DNA of 64,000 nt from Trachythela sp. YZ-2020 (taxonomy: Eukaryota; Cnidaria; Anthozoa; Malacalcyonacea; Clavulariidae). Positions 21,047 through 31,900 of this stretch are shown piece after piece. The stretch covers positions 1-64,000 of the forward strand of contig JADLSH010000302.1 of the NCBI GenBank assembly GCA_016169945.1, in the 5' to 3' direction. The first letter of the stretch is position 1; each line of letters starts with the position of its first letter. The position numbers and the translations under genes were made by a program. Below the pieces are notes generated by a model. The model searched no databases, was not told the origin of the DNA, and saw nothing but the letters and a program-made list of their open reading frames with translations.

Positions 21047-21904
21047 ATGACAAATCCTTTCATTGGCGAACAGACCGGTCTTGTTAATATTTCAAATGGC
21101 GTGGAAGTCGATGCTTCTACTGCGGACGGAATCCTCAATGCTGAAGAACGTGGAGAACATAAGTTTTCTGAATTTTGTCAAAGGAATCTTTTTACCGATG
21201 ATCCAGACATCTTCAGTTCGATTAAAAAGAACAAACTTAAAACATTTTCGTCTGACAATGTAAAGATAAAAAACTGCAAAGGCCAGCTGATTGCTCTGAA
21301 GACAGATCGAAACCTTTTTGCCCGGCTACTTGTTATGTCTAAATCGCAGGAATTGGACTTGAAAGAATTACTCTCTTACAGTCTAAGCGATTACCCGCTT
21401 TCCCTTGCTACGGTTACTGGAGGGCTTGTGAAGACGGCGAAGTCCAAGATGTTCGAAATTTTGAAAAGTATGTTTGAAGATCCAGTTGTGAACTTCGAAA
21501 ACATTGACGAACGTAATGCACTTATTGTTGACGCCTTTACGATCTTGCATGCGTTGAAAGGAAGTTGGAAAACATTTAGTGATTTTGCAGACGCGACCTT
21601 TGCTTTGTTAATAAAGATAGCCTGTCAATTGAAAGCAGTCAGACTGGATTTCGTTGCAGACAGGTATCCAGGAATTAGTATAAAGAATGCTGAAAGATCA
21701 AGAAGAGCTGCTCAAGGAGTGCAAAGAGTTCGTATCCTGAACAAAAATCAGAATGTTCCAAAGCAGTGGAGAAAGTACATGAGCTCCGGGGAGAACAAAG
21801 AATCGTTAATGGCTTTCTTATGCGAGTACTGGTGTACATATGAAACTTCTAAACTCAATAACTTAGAGTGCCTGTATATCACTTCAAAAGACAAATGCTA
21901 TTAG
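21047..21904 (+). pseudogene. Longest intact open exon of the nuclease-family copy (part of 17815-23420)
   Basis: 285 codons open from the ATG at 21047; the exon starts at 20968 after acceptor TTTCCAG. Contents: NPFIGEQTGLVNISNG, a charged middle part, and LVMSKSQELDLKELLSYSLS. The next segment, starting near 21868, is in another frame and carries the acidic EEADTR motif, so a one-base shift lies near 21900. The long preserved reading frame suggests recent loss of function or an assembly indel. Confidence 0.7.
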
Positions 21905-22202
21905 TCCCTGGTTCCTCTCCAAATGCTGTTCAACTACATCAAGAAGTACGGGAACTAGAGAGTGACCACGAAGAAGCTGACACGCGCTTATTGCTACATT
22001 CTCAACACGCATCATTCAGTCACGACCGCATCATTGTTAAATGTTCAGACACGGATGTATTTGTGCTCTGTATCGCAAATCAGAAAAACATTGGAAAGCC
22101 ATTGTTTTTTGATGACCGGCACTGGCAACAAACTTTGCATCATAGATATCTCAGCTATCTCGCAAACTTTATGTATGCTGCATACACCCATTCTTTTACA
22201 AA

Positions 22203-22775
22203 AATATTCATGCTTTCTCGGTAAATATTTGCAAAACTTTATGTAAAAATTAAGAAAATTCAAAGAAAAAGCTTTAATTACTGTAAACTTCAAGGATCGT
22301 TTTTTTACATTCTAATCGTTTAACATATAAAAAATATCTCATTAGGAGTTTTTTCTCTTTATTATTCCTCACTCATACCACCCATATAATATAAAATCAT
22401 TCAGTTTTATTTCTTTCATTCTCTAAGCACATTGGTTCGTTTATTGACATATCGATCAGTTGGATAGTTTAAACATGCAAATGTTTTCAGGACATTATTA
22501 ACAAATATTTTGATATATATTTTGTTATTGTTTAAAATATCTTTGAAGCGTATTTCATATGAGTCGCCAGTAATAACTCTTGCAGCTCGGTTTTTAAGTT
22601 TAGCTTTCCTCAAAGATTCGCCAAAGTTACTAACCATTGAGCAGTAATCAAAGTATGGTTGAACTAAAGCTTGATAGTGTTTAAGAGTTTCAGTTGGAAC
22701 ATATGGCTTCTACGACGCAACATGCCAATGCCCTTCGAAGCTTTTTTACTGATATTATCAATCTGCTTTTTATAG
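22203..22775 (-). mobile_element. 5'-truncated LINE fragment inserted in the nuclease-family copy
   Basis: The minus strand encodes the C-terminal part of a non-LTR reverse transcriptase: KGIGMLRR, PYFDYCSMV, NFGESLRKAKLKNRAARVIT and GDSYEIRF. It interrupts the host protein between the HSFT and GCDST motifs, which would be adjacent without it. Boundaries come from host-frame continuity. No poly-A and no clear target duplication are seen. Confidence 0.75.
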
Positions 22776-23420
22776 GATGTGATTCTACGAGCGCCTTTCT
22801 TGGAAAAGGAAAAGATAAGCCTTGGAAAATACTGGAAGACTACCCAGAATTTAGAGAAAGTTTTTGTAAACTTGGAGAATCGTTTCGAGTATCAGAAGAT
22901 CTCGTCACTTCACTGAATATATTCGTCTGCTTGCTTTATGGTAACACGATTTCAACGAGTGTTGATGATTGCAGGTACAGACTTTTTATATCCGGAATTT
23001 ATGCCAGCGATGCTCTTCCCCCAAATTCGGATAGCCTGCTGAAGCACATTGAAAGGGCGAATCTTCAAGCAGCTTCCTGGTTTCAGTCCTTGACACGCCA
23101 ACAAAATCTTCCATCTGCAGTGGATAACGGCTGGAAATTGATCGGTGGGCAATTAGAAATTGAATGGCTGACTCGCCCCACTGCTCCCTGATATACTTCT
23201 TAATTGCATCCATTGTAATTGTAAGACTGGTTGCAAAACGATGCGTTGTTCTTGCGTTAAGTCTGGACTTAAATGTAATGAATTGTGTGGCTGCATAAGC
23301 TGTCAAAATAGTCCGCAAGAAGATGACGAAGATGACGAGTTAAATTTCGATGGATTATTCGCTTCTACAAGTTCTTTCGATAACGAACAAGAAAGCGATG
23401 ATGAGTTTTACATGGACTGA
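22776..23420 (+). pseudogene. 3' part of the nuclease-family copy, with CXC-type tail
   Basis: From GCDSTSAF onward: a ~130-residue helical region (LLKHIERANLQAASWFQSLT), then after a one-base shift near 23187 the cysteine cluster CNCKTGCKTMRCSC, VKSGLKCNELCGCISC, an acidic tail and a stop at 23418. Twelve cysteines within about 40 residues fit a CXC/tesmin-like zinc module that may bind DNA. Confidence 0.72.
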
Positions 23421-24073
23421 TCCAGTAATAATCCTTTCATGTACAGAGTCTGTATGACGTCACTTGGTTAAACATTTTTTTGAAGAGTACCTCGTTCTTG
23501 CGCACCATGCAAGTTTCTAGAGCGAAAGCAGAATTTCCAACGTATGCAGATTTTTATCGATAAGGTAACGCAATTTTAGGATTTATTATGGTGACATCCA
23601 GAGAATAATACGCCGTGTTATAATCCCCATATAAAAAAAAATTGCATAAAAATCTTTCTTTGCATAGTAACACATGATACGAAATGCAACTGTAAAAGAA
23701 AGTCAATTGTAATCTCAAAAATTGAGGGGTTTGTGAGATCATTATTCAGTTGCTTTGTAACTGTATTTTCAGTAACGAATGTTTTGAAAATCTGTTGACT
23801 CAAATTTGCGCGAATTTCCCCAAGTACATGCATTCTTTGAAGTCTTTCAACGATTAATTACATCGCAGATTACAAAACTGTATGTAGCCACCTTAATAAT
23901 TTTGGTTCTGAGCATGCGCACGAGCGAAAAAACATTGAAAAACAATATGTCGAAGAAACTGAGGGGGCTGTTTTTCTTCTAGTTCTTCAACCGTCACTTG
24001 GACTGCGATAGAACACAACGTGGGGTCTCTTGAACTGACTACCAACTCTTTCCATGCTGATTGCTGAATGCAG

Positions 24074-24145
24074 ATTTCAGAGTCTAAAGATACTACCAAC
24101 AACAACAACACAGTACCTCTACTTGCAACGTCATCAGAAAGAAAG
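24074..24145 (+). CDS. Unrecognised gene, exon a
   Basis: 24 codons in phase 0 between GAATGCAG and GTACTT. Encodes ISESKDTTNNNNTVPLLATS and SERK, a polar low-complexity stretch. Linked to exons b-d only by strand, spacing and shared phase. Confidence 0.4.
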
Positions 24146-24582
24146 GTACTTCTTGATTTATTTTACCATATCACCCACATGTATTTAACTACCGTATGAG
24201 TAGCTTCCATGAATGTATTTAATAGTGTTTAAGTTATTGAGATGGCTCGTTCGTTAACACAGTCTGGCATTCCATTTAATATCTGCTTAAAAACATTTTT
24301 TTACAAATTGGAAATTTGATGATGTATCAGTCAAATCCAAGAGTGTCCATTCCCCCCCTCCTAATGCTAGAAGGAGGATAAAAAAACAGGTGAAAATGGG
24401 GCCGCAAGTGGAAATTTTCCCACCCTGGGGAACCTTCTTACATCTCCACTCCAGAGAGGTGGTAAATAAATGTAAAGTGCCTCACAGTGAGTGGGAGGGG
24501 ATGATTATGGTGCATTAGGTGCCAAGTCACTGTAGAGTAGACCTTATTAGTATAGTTTCGGCAGACTGTTGTGTAAAACTAC

Positions 24583-24645
24583 CTGAAAAATACAATAAGA
24601 ACTTCGACGTTTCGAGCGAAGGCCCTTCGTCTGGAAGTTAGTAGC
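24583..24645. repeat. Penelope/hammerhead-like repeat tail, copy 3
   Basis: Best copy: CCTGAAAAATACAATAAGAA, CTTCGACGTTTCGAGCGAAG, then GCCCTTCGTCTGGAAG. The reverse complement has GACGAAGGGCCTTCGCTCGA followed by AACGTC, like a hammerhead core but with CAGACGA in place of CUGANGA. Confidence 0.5.
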
Positions 24646-25239
24646 CGACTACTAATTAATTAAATGTTTAGTGACTTTAGTTTCAGCACATTTAAGTACT
24701 GTAAATTGATTCACTTCGAAGATGTGACTATGATATAGTGAAGATAATACTGACTGTGCACCTGTAAGTGAGTTTTCAGGTCTCCTCTACAACAGTATTT
24801 AGTAATTTATACATCACATCGGTACTTGTATATGAAAGATATTCCATGCAGCAACATTATCTGGTGCATAAATTCTCTCTTTATTCCTTTATATATGTAG
24901 GCTGCATGGTATTATCAGGTGCAATTGACTATTTTCAACTTCTTAGAACTGATCAAATAAAAACCTAATTTAAATTCCATGCACATTAATTGCACAACTG
25001 ATTAGTTGTCGTATTCTTTAATTCCTTGAAATTTTATTAACGACTTTTCATTTTACGAATAAAATGTCAGCCCTTAATTTAACCTGGAGAGTAGATTGTG
25101 TTAAGGTGCATTCCAGCTCAATTGGTTAAATTATGGATGTACAGTAAACTCTATTATACAGTTATCTCGCATGATTATGTCAATGTATTTGGTTTTTGCC
25201 TTAGATATTCAAATATGATGTTATAAATATAATTTATAG

Positions 25240-25296
25240 GATTCTCATGAAGTAAACCACGATTTTAACAATGAATCTGACCAAGACCAGAGACTG
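25240..25296 (+). CDS. Unrecognised gene, exon b
   Basis: 19 codons in phase 0, acceptor TTTATAG, donor GTGAGC. Encodes DSHEVNHDFNNESDQDQRL, acidic and polar with no known motif. Confidence 0.42.
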
Positions 25297-25372
25297 GTGA
25301 GCATTTTTCCTTTTCACTTATTGAAATATATTTAATTCTAGCTCTTAAATATCTGTTGTTTGGCATTTGTAG

Positions 25373-25447
25373 CATTTAAACACTGATGATGAGATTTCTA
25401 GGTTTCATTTCAATGAGGTTAATATGCTTAATCAACCAAATACAGAG
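25373..25447 (+). CDS. Unrecognised gene, exon c
   Basis: 25 codons in phase 0, acceptor TTTGTAG, donor GTTAGT. Encodes HLNTDDEISRFHFNEVNMLN and QPNTE. It follows exon b after a 76-bp intron. Confidence 0.42.
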
Positions 25448-25515
25448 GTTAGTATAGTGTTTCTTAACAATATTATTGTGCAGATTGTGTAACAGTAAAT
25501 ATACTGTAGCTTTTA

Positions 25516-25632
25516 TTAACCCATTGACTGGCAGTACCCTACCACTGATGAGTAAAATCGTCTGCATGGCGTTAGACAAAGTAAAATGCAAAAGTAGGGA
25601 GTATCTGGGCGCATTGCCAGCTAATGGGTTAA
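25516..25632. mobile_element. TTAA-flanked MITE (family B)
   Basis: TTAACCCATTGACTGGCAGT at the left and CCAGCTAATGGGTTAA at the right. It has the same interior as the copy at 9616 but in inverted orientation. Confidence 0.85.
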
Positions 25633-25942
25633 TTATTGTGCTGCTGGCAATTAAAAAAATGGTCACAGTACAGGCAGTGGTTGTTACACCTATAAGTATC
25701 ATGTGATGCCTATTAAAGTCTGTCATTAAGTTTCCTTTCTGATTCTATACATTTGTCTGTATAGATAAGGTATACCTGGGACCATTGTTTGCTCAAACAA
25801 AGCTTCAGTACCTTACCAATAAAACTAATAACATGCATGCTGCCATGCTTGCATGTTGTGGGTACGAATAGGTTTGCTTATTTTTCATTCATGTATGCTA
25901 CAATAAGTAGTCACAGGGTCCCTAGATAGATTTATAAGTGTA

Positions 25943-26210
25943 TTCACCTATTAGCTGGCATTGCACCCAGATGAGTCCTATTTCAGTATTTTACTCTGTC
26001 TAACACCAGACGATTTTACTTCTTAGTGGTACTGCCAGTCAGTAGCGTAGCCAGCCCGCCGATTTAGTCCCGCTATGCAAATTTGTTCGTGTTCATTGAC
26101 TGTGAAAACAATCAATTTTTAAGAAATGAATAACGATAATGATTTGAAATTTGCATAGCGGGACCAAATCGGCGGACTGGCTACGCCACTGCTGCCAGTT
26201 AATGGGTTAA
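25943..26210. mobile_element. TTAA-type MITE (family B) split by a hAT-type MITE
   Basis: Left part CACCTATTAGCTGGCATTGC through GTGGTACTGCCAGT; right part CTGCCAGTTAATGGGTTAA. The two halves become a normal family-B copy when the inserted 26040-26191 element and one copy of its 8-bp duplication are set aside. Confidence 0.85.
26040..26191. mobile_element. 152-bp hAT-type MITE with 8-bp target duplication
   Basis: Ends CAGTAGCGTAGCCAGCCCGC and GGCGGACTGGCTACGCCACTG are inverted. The target duplication CTGCCAGT is exact at 26032-26039 and 26192-26199. It is inserted inside a family-B MITE, giving a clear relative age. Confidence 0.92.
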
Positions 26211-26336
26211 GTCGTTTTCTCAATGCATGTTTTTGAACAGATCTATAGTGCGTATCGTACAGTGTGGATTAATCCCATAATTGAGTGCAATGAACAATTA
26301 TTTATCTCAAATATTTTGCTATTTTATTTGTTGCAG

Positions 26337-26459
26337 AAAAAACTATTACCACATGTTCACTATTCGCAGCTGCTTATTCAGTTTGAATATGTAACAGAAT
26401 TAGAAAATTGCACATCATATGCTGTATGTGACTATGATGTAGAAAGGAGACATATTAAG
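26337..26459 (+). CDS. Unrecognised gene, exon d
   Basis: 41 codons in phase 0, acceptor TTGTTGCAG, donor GTAAAG. Encodes KKLLPHVHYSQLLIQFEYVT and AVCDYDVERRHIK. It looks like a folded domain, not linker. All four exons (a-d) are phase 0-0. Confidence 0.5.
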
Positions 26460-29400
26460 GTAAAGCATATGTATATAGCTGCAATGTTATATATATAAAT
26501 TATCGTGACTAGTATCTTTCTTTTCCGTGCCCATTGGAACATGTATTATCATCGTTCAGATGTTGGTCAAACTCATCTTTACAAATTAAAACATTTATGT
26601 TATAATTTTTAGTATTTTATTACATTAGAGCAAAAAAGCTTAAGACATTGTACTGTCTATGTTTTCTGATAATCGCATTGCCAGGATAAAGTTTGTTAAT
26701 GTATTATTTCACGACTGCAAGCGTCACTCCCAAGTTACTATTTTCCAAATGTTTTTGCCAGCAACCTTCGCTATTTTAATAAATCATCGTAGAGAAAACA
26801 TTGCCGTCAATATTTTAGAGTTTGGAGGCAGAATTATTGGCACAATTGCTGTTTGCCGCCAAAGATTGCGAGGACTGCACTGCCAGAGTGTCTTTCTAAC
26901 TCATTAACTGCCAATGCTCCCGAATGCGCCCTGGAATTGGCAAAAGGATAACTGGCAATCCATTCGCGAGCTTTTGAGCCGAAAACATGGGTATTTTGTA
27001 AATTTTATGGAAAATAATAGTCGAAAATCACAAGGAACATGAACACCAAACACAAGTGAGTAGATACGATCTTTTTTGAGCCTGTTTTTGAATAGAAAGG
27101 TTTTGAAAAAACTCCCAAAATTCGACAGCATTTTAGCAGGTTAAATCTAGTTTAAAATTATCCTTTTTGAACAACTGTTCGTGCATGTTTATGGCATTAT
27201 TTGACTGTTTTCGTAACCCTTCTGTTGGTCTTCTTGTCCAAGTTGTGAATTTAGCAAAAGTGTATTCAAACCACTACACATTTTAGCTACTATGTGCGTA
27301 TGTCGTCTTTTTGGCATGAATACTCCTAGTAAAATCACATTAAAACTAAGTAGAATGATCCACAATGACCGTTCCATCTATTTTTGTAAATTTCGTCTTA
27401 AAACGACCACTAATTTCAGAGATATTGTGGCTTAAAACCAGTGTATTGAATTAATGCCAGGTGAGTCGCACCTCTTAGAAGATGCCATTTCATTGGCTGA
27501 TGAAAATTCAGCGGTGGTCTTGGTGGTCTCCAATCAGAGCAACGCAATTTAATCATGTGTCTTAGTTAATTTTATTTTCGTAGTACCGGCGTAGAGTTCA
27601 TTCCTTACTCTATGGTACCGGTAGTTACTTTAAAATAATAAGCGATCGAGCTAGCTTTTTACTGAGCTTTTGTACGATTTATATATGATCAAGTGAAGAC
27701 TATGAAGATATGAAGATATATGAAGACTAAAAGACCGGTAAATTATAAACGGAATTTTTGTGCTCACATAAACGGTAAGTCTTGTATGAATTACTATCGA
27801 TATAGACTGTTGAAACGTATTTTAAAAATACTAATAAAGATAAAAAATCCATGTAAAATTAGTCTGTATATTAAATAATAAAAGTATCAAAAATCCATAT
27901 AAAATTACTTGACAAATCTTATACTATAAAATTCATAATAAATACACTTTAATAATGATCTATAAAACTATACGATAAAAATGAAGGAAGATCCTCAAAA
28001 TTTGAAAGAGTATGACATCAGTGGACGGAATCGACATTTCCTCATCAATATGTGATCTAAATTTATGCAAAAGTATACGTTCTGATAACTGCTCTGGTGT
28101 CTGCTCAAACCACACGCAGAGTCACATACGAACGTTGTTGGTGGGTACCTTAATGACAAATAGAGATCTGCAGCATCAAGGACAGATTCTGTTAGTGTTA
28201 GCAAATTGGAGGAAACTGTACACTATCAGAAAAACAAAAAAATAATCATACTTGGGCTGTAATAAACAAATCTCAATTTCAATTTTTACTCTCGATCGCT
28301 TCACCTTATTCTTGAAAAAATAGATATATTTTGGTTTTACACGTAAAAGTAGCTATATTAAGTGAGGTTGTTTCATTTGGCAATTGCCAAGACAATATTC
28401 AAAATGTTTAAATGTGTTACTCATGCAGTACTAAAATGTGGCCACATTCAAATGTTGCGCTTATGATTAACCCATGTGCATTGCATTCAGCACATGAAAA
28501 GTTAGACGTTTGAACTGGATCTTACATGACTTACATTTTAATATGGGTCTCCAGTGAAGCATGAGTAAAGTGCACACCGGTATGAATTCAATCTAGATGA
28601 TAGTGTTATATGATGTTTTGTGATTCAATATTGAATTTTATGTTTTGATTTTTGATGTTGTGATAGAAGCCACCAGTGCATCCATTGGACCGATTATAAC
28701 CATGATATGGGCATAAACGAACAAGCATAGAGGAATACAATGACTGAATGTCTGAAATCAGCAGTGACTACAAAAGTAAATATTTAAAAATCGTAAGTAT
28801 AAGCTGATGTAATACACTGTCAATATATATTTCCATAAATTAGGTGAATTCTGATTTACATACAGAACAAAGATTTCACATCGTCGAACATGACTTCACC
28901 GGGACAGTTACGTGGTCATTGTGCGAGTTGGCCTATTAACCGAGTTGGCATGTTAACCGCGAGTTGGCTAGGTTAAGTGAACGTTCTTTTCAGTTGTGAT
29001 TACATGGAGCGGGTTGGCCTGGTTAACTTGCCGAACCCGAGGTCACTTTATTGTAATTTTCACTCATTGAATGATCTTTGTCAGGTATTAGATCAATATA
29101 TGGCCGCATGTATGAGACAACTCAGGAAAATGCATACAGTTGTAGAAGAACCGGCCCAGCCCTAATCCATGTTGTCGAAATTTAGAAAAAAATAAAAAAT
29201 ATTAAATAGCTAAACCAAATTAATATTTCACTATGCCATTCGATTTAAAAGCTTTACGTCGTGAGATCGGAATTCTCCTTAATAAAAACGCCAAACGTTG
29301 TATAGAATTTTAGTAAGTTTATGAAGTATGATTTATTTAGGGGATATCATGAATATATTTGACAGGCTTAATGGCTAACTTGCCTATTCTGTTACGGACG

Positions 29401-29668
29401 TTATTAAGTATTATTTTTATTTTGTTAATGAATTGACGTCATTTGTTATTTTTAAATACGATTATCAAACTCACTAATAATTCATGAAGAAAATTCAAAA
29501 GAAATAAATATTTAATCAATGTCTTTAAATCAGATACAGATTTCGTCTTGATTAACATAACCTTTTCGTTCCATTTTCTCAGCTAAAACAGCTTATATCT
29601 TTAAAATAGTCGATAAACATGGACATTTATGTGTATGCGTTTGATAAGTACGATAAATATTCGCAATC

Positions 29669-29730
29669 CGATCTTTATCTGATATACAACGCTCGCCTTC
29701 CGTTCGAGTTTGTATATCAGATAAAGATCG
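29669..29730. repeat. Perfect hairpin, ~21-bp arms
   Basis: CGATCTTTATCTGATATACA is repeated in inverted form after a loop that contains CGCTCGCCTTCCGTTCGAG. Probably a minimal foldback MITE. Confidence 0.75.
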
Positions 29731-31169
29731 ACTGCTCATGTTTTATCTATTATCTAGCAGTTGCAGCAGTGTTTTTTTAGAAGGCATTAGTGCAAAAGAT
29801 GGGTTTAGGTAAAAATAGATTTCAATTAAACAATGTGCATTTCCAGCCATCGAGTGAAACTTTATAGGTGTACAAAAAAAATTACTGCATCTCCGAATAT
29901 CGCCTCCCCCCCCCATCACTTTTCTAATGGTCCGTCCCTAACGGAAGGTGGAATATAAAAGGTAAAATCATTTGCTGTTGTCTTGAGTAAATGAAATGCA
30001 AAACAGTTGCTATGACTACCAACATATACCTATTTGCTATATTGATTTCAGATAGAGCAAGCTTAGTTACCTTTGACTCTCAACTGCATGTAATATTACA
30101 AGTTTTGCATATTTGAACAATCATCTCATGACTTATGTCGTTAATTGAACTAATATCAACCTCTCCTTTTGTGATAATTTGATGTAGCATGGCAGGGTCA
30201 CCTGTTGACAAGATTAACACATAGTACTTATTTATTTTGAAACAACAAAAAAACTAATGACAACTAACCCTACTCATTTATGCTGAAGATTGCCAATTAC
30301 GCGCTATATTCGATCTGTTGACAAGCGACATCGTATGGCGTCACATGCAGGACAACGCCAGAGTAAGATGCATTGTGCATGGCTTAATGTGTTTAACATT
30401 ACTCGCTACATGTTTTGAAATACTGAACATTTATGTGGGTAACTAACGGCAATATTATCATTGAAGTCTAACTCAGTCTCATTCAGCTCACCATCTGGTT
30501 GTTGATTTTCGCTGAGGTAAACACTTTTCTTTTCATTCTCTGTGTTGTATAAGACTGGGCCTACAAGTGCTGGAGCCATTATTGGAGGAATTTAGGAGAA
30601 GGAGACTTCAAATTTTTCCGCACATCGAGTTAGGACTGTCCTTTCCAACCACCTCCTCTTTAGCCTCTGTTGGAAATCATGAGGGTTTACGAGGGAACGT
30701 TGGGTGTAGCTGACATCTTTAACATATTCGATCTGATAAAGTAAGAACAATTTTAAGCTTAATAATACTATATTTTTTAACGGTTCTTTTCTCCACATGA
30801 GAACAGCCTTGCAGTTTTCAGCAAAGTGCACTTCTTTAAATAGAGTACCCGTATACATGCATTGTTTCTTGACCCATGGATACGGTCTATATTAAAGGTA
30901 ATGAACAGTTTTGCCATCAAGCATAGACAATAAACATAGAGGCAATAAACATCCCCGGTATTCTTGAATTAACGTACAATGCGCGGGCGGGTAACGGGCT
31001 TGTCCGGAATTTTGCAGGCTGCCCGTTTGGGAAAATATCTTAACTGGCCCAGTCTCCCATGCTTCTGAACTGAATCTCGGTCAACCAGAAATTCCCTTAC
31101 AAACTACCACCCTAGAATATACAGGCGGAAGCGAAAAGGAACTAGTATAGGCTGATTGAGTTTAAAATA

Positions 31170-31900
31170 TTAAAACAGAATCTGACGTTAAAGAAAAAAT
31201 GGGAAACACGGATTCATATGGAAAATACGGAATCTGACGTAAAAAAGATTGGAAGACACAGACTTTAAAGTATTGTCAACGGAAAATATGGAAAAATATG
31301 GCGTAAATATGAGCCTGAACATACCTTCAAATTTCGGTCGTTTCAAAGGGCGAGTTACTGTATTGTAATGGCTAATGCTTAATACAACTAAAATCAACGG
31401 GGAAATATGTGCAAGGTGTAAACATGAACAACATAAACAATTGTAGTTTGAATATATTTAGACTTTTTAGGCTTGTTTTTCAATAATGCTTTATACACGG
31501 TTAATAAGAGTGTAACAATTTGCACAACATACAAGTAACAAGGGAATTACGACGCAATCGTATGACTGGTTTTGCGCAATTTATTTTCCGAATATATCAG
31601 TCTTGAGCGCTTAAATATATATTTAGGCTGTATAAAGCATTAACTGCGTTATAGCACAAGCTTTGAAAAACCGAAATTATAAAGATAATATTCATGCTCG
31701 TATTTTATGCCAGACTCCAAGTTCTCCATTTTTTTACGTTGACAGTACGTCATAGACTCCATGTTTTCCAATATTTTCCCTTCAGACTTCGCGTTTTCCA
31801 TGATTCCGTGTTTTCCATATTTTTTTCTGACGTCAAACGCCGTGTTTTCCATTGACTCCATGTTTTTTAATGTTCTTAAACTCCGTGTTTTCCATATTAA
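31170..31900. repeat. Foldback made of degenerate GGAAAACACGGA / TGACGT repeats
   Basis: The left arm (31170-31310) repeats GAATCTGACGT and GGAAAATA-like units. The right arm (31690-31900) repeats TCCATGTTTTCCATA and TGACGTCA-like units, the inverted complement. About 400 bp of unrelated sequence lies between. Confidence 0.6.

Larger units (their letters stand above)
17815..23420 (+). pseudogene. Degenerate copy of a multi-exon family: PIN/FEN-like nuclease motif plus CXC cysteine cluster
   Basis: I recognise the family from repeated unnamed animal proteins but know no established name. Order: an N-terminal region with NDERILLHILNKDCVAVEV; DASNYRTFRL; GWTGFN; LVFDEAIYSKVQQV and LGEFHVIMSF; TIEQTVNRDSKTKGGLTGFS; LKGSWKTF; then EEADTRLLLHSQHAS and CSDTDVFVLC, which resemble acidic nuclease motifs of PIN/FEN folds; GCDSTSAFLGKGK; and a Cys-rich tail (CNCKTGCKTMRCSC then CNELCGC) like CXC/CRC domains. 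Four GT-AG introns fit: 19460-19874, 20225-20337, 20515-20627 and 20869-20967. Several one-base shifts (near 18085, 18305, 18490, 18945, 19205, 20110, 21900 and 23187) and a LINE fragment break it. Nuclease function is inferred from motifs only. Confidence 0.72.

Noticed and set aside
27995..28245. Exons on both strands
   Set aside because: The overlapping frames contradict each other and none has convincing borders or motifs.
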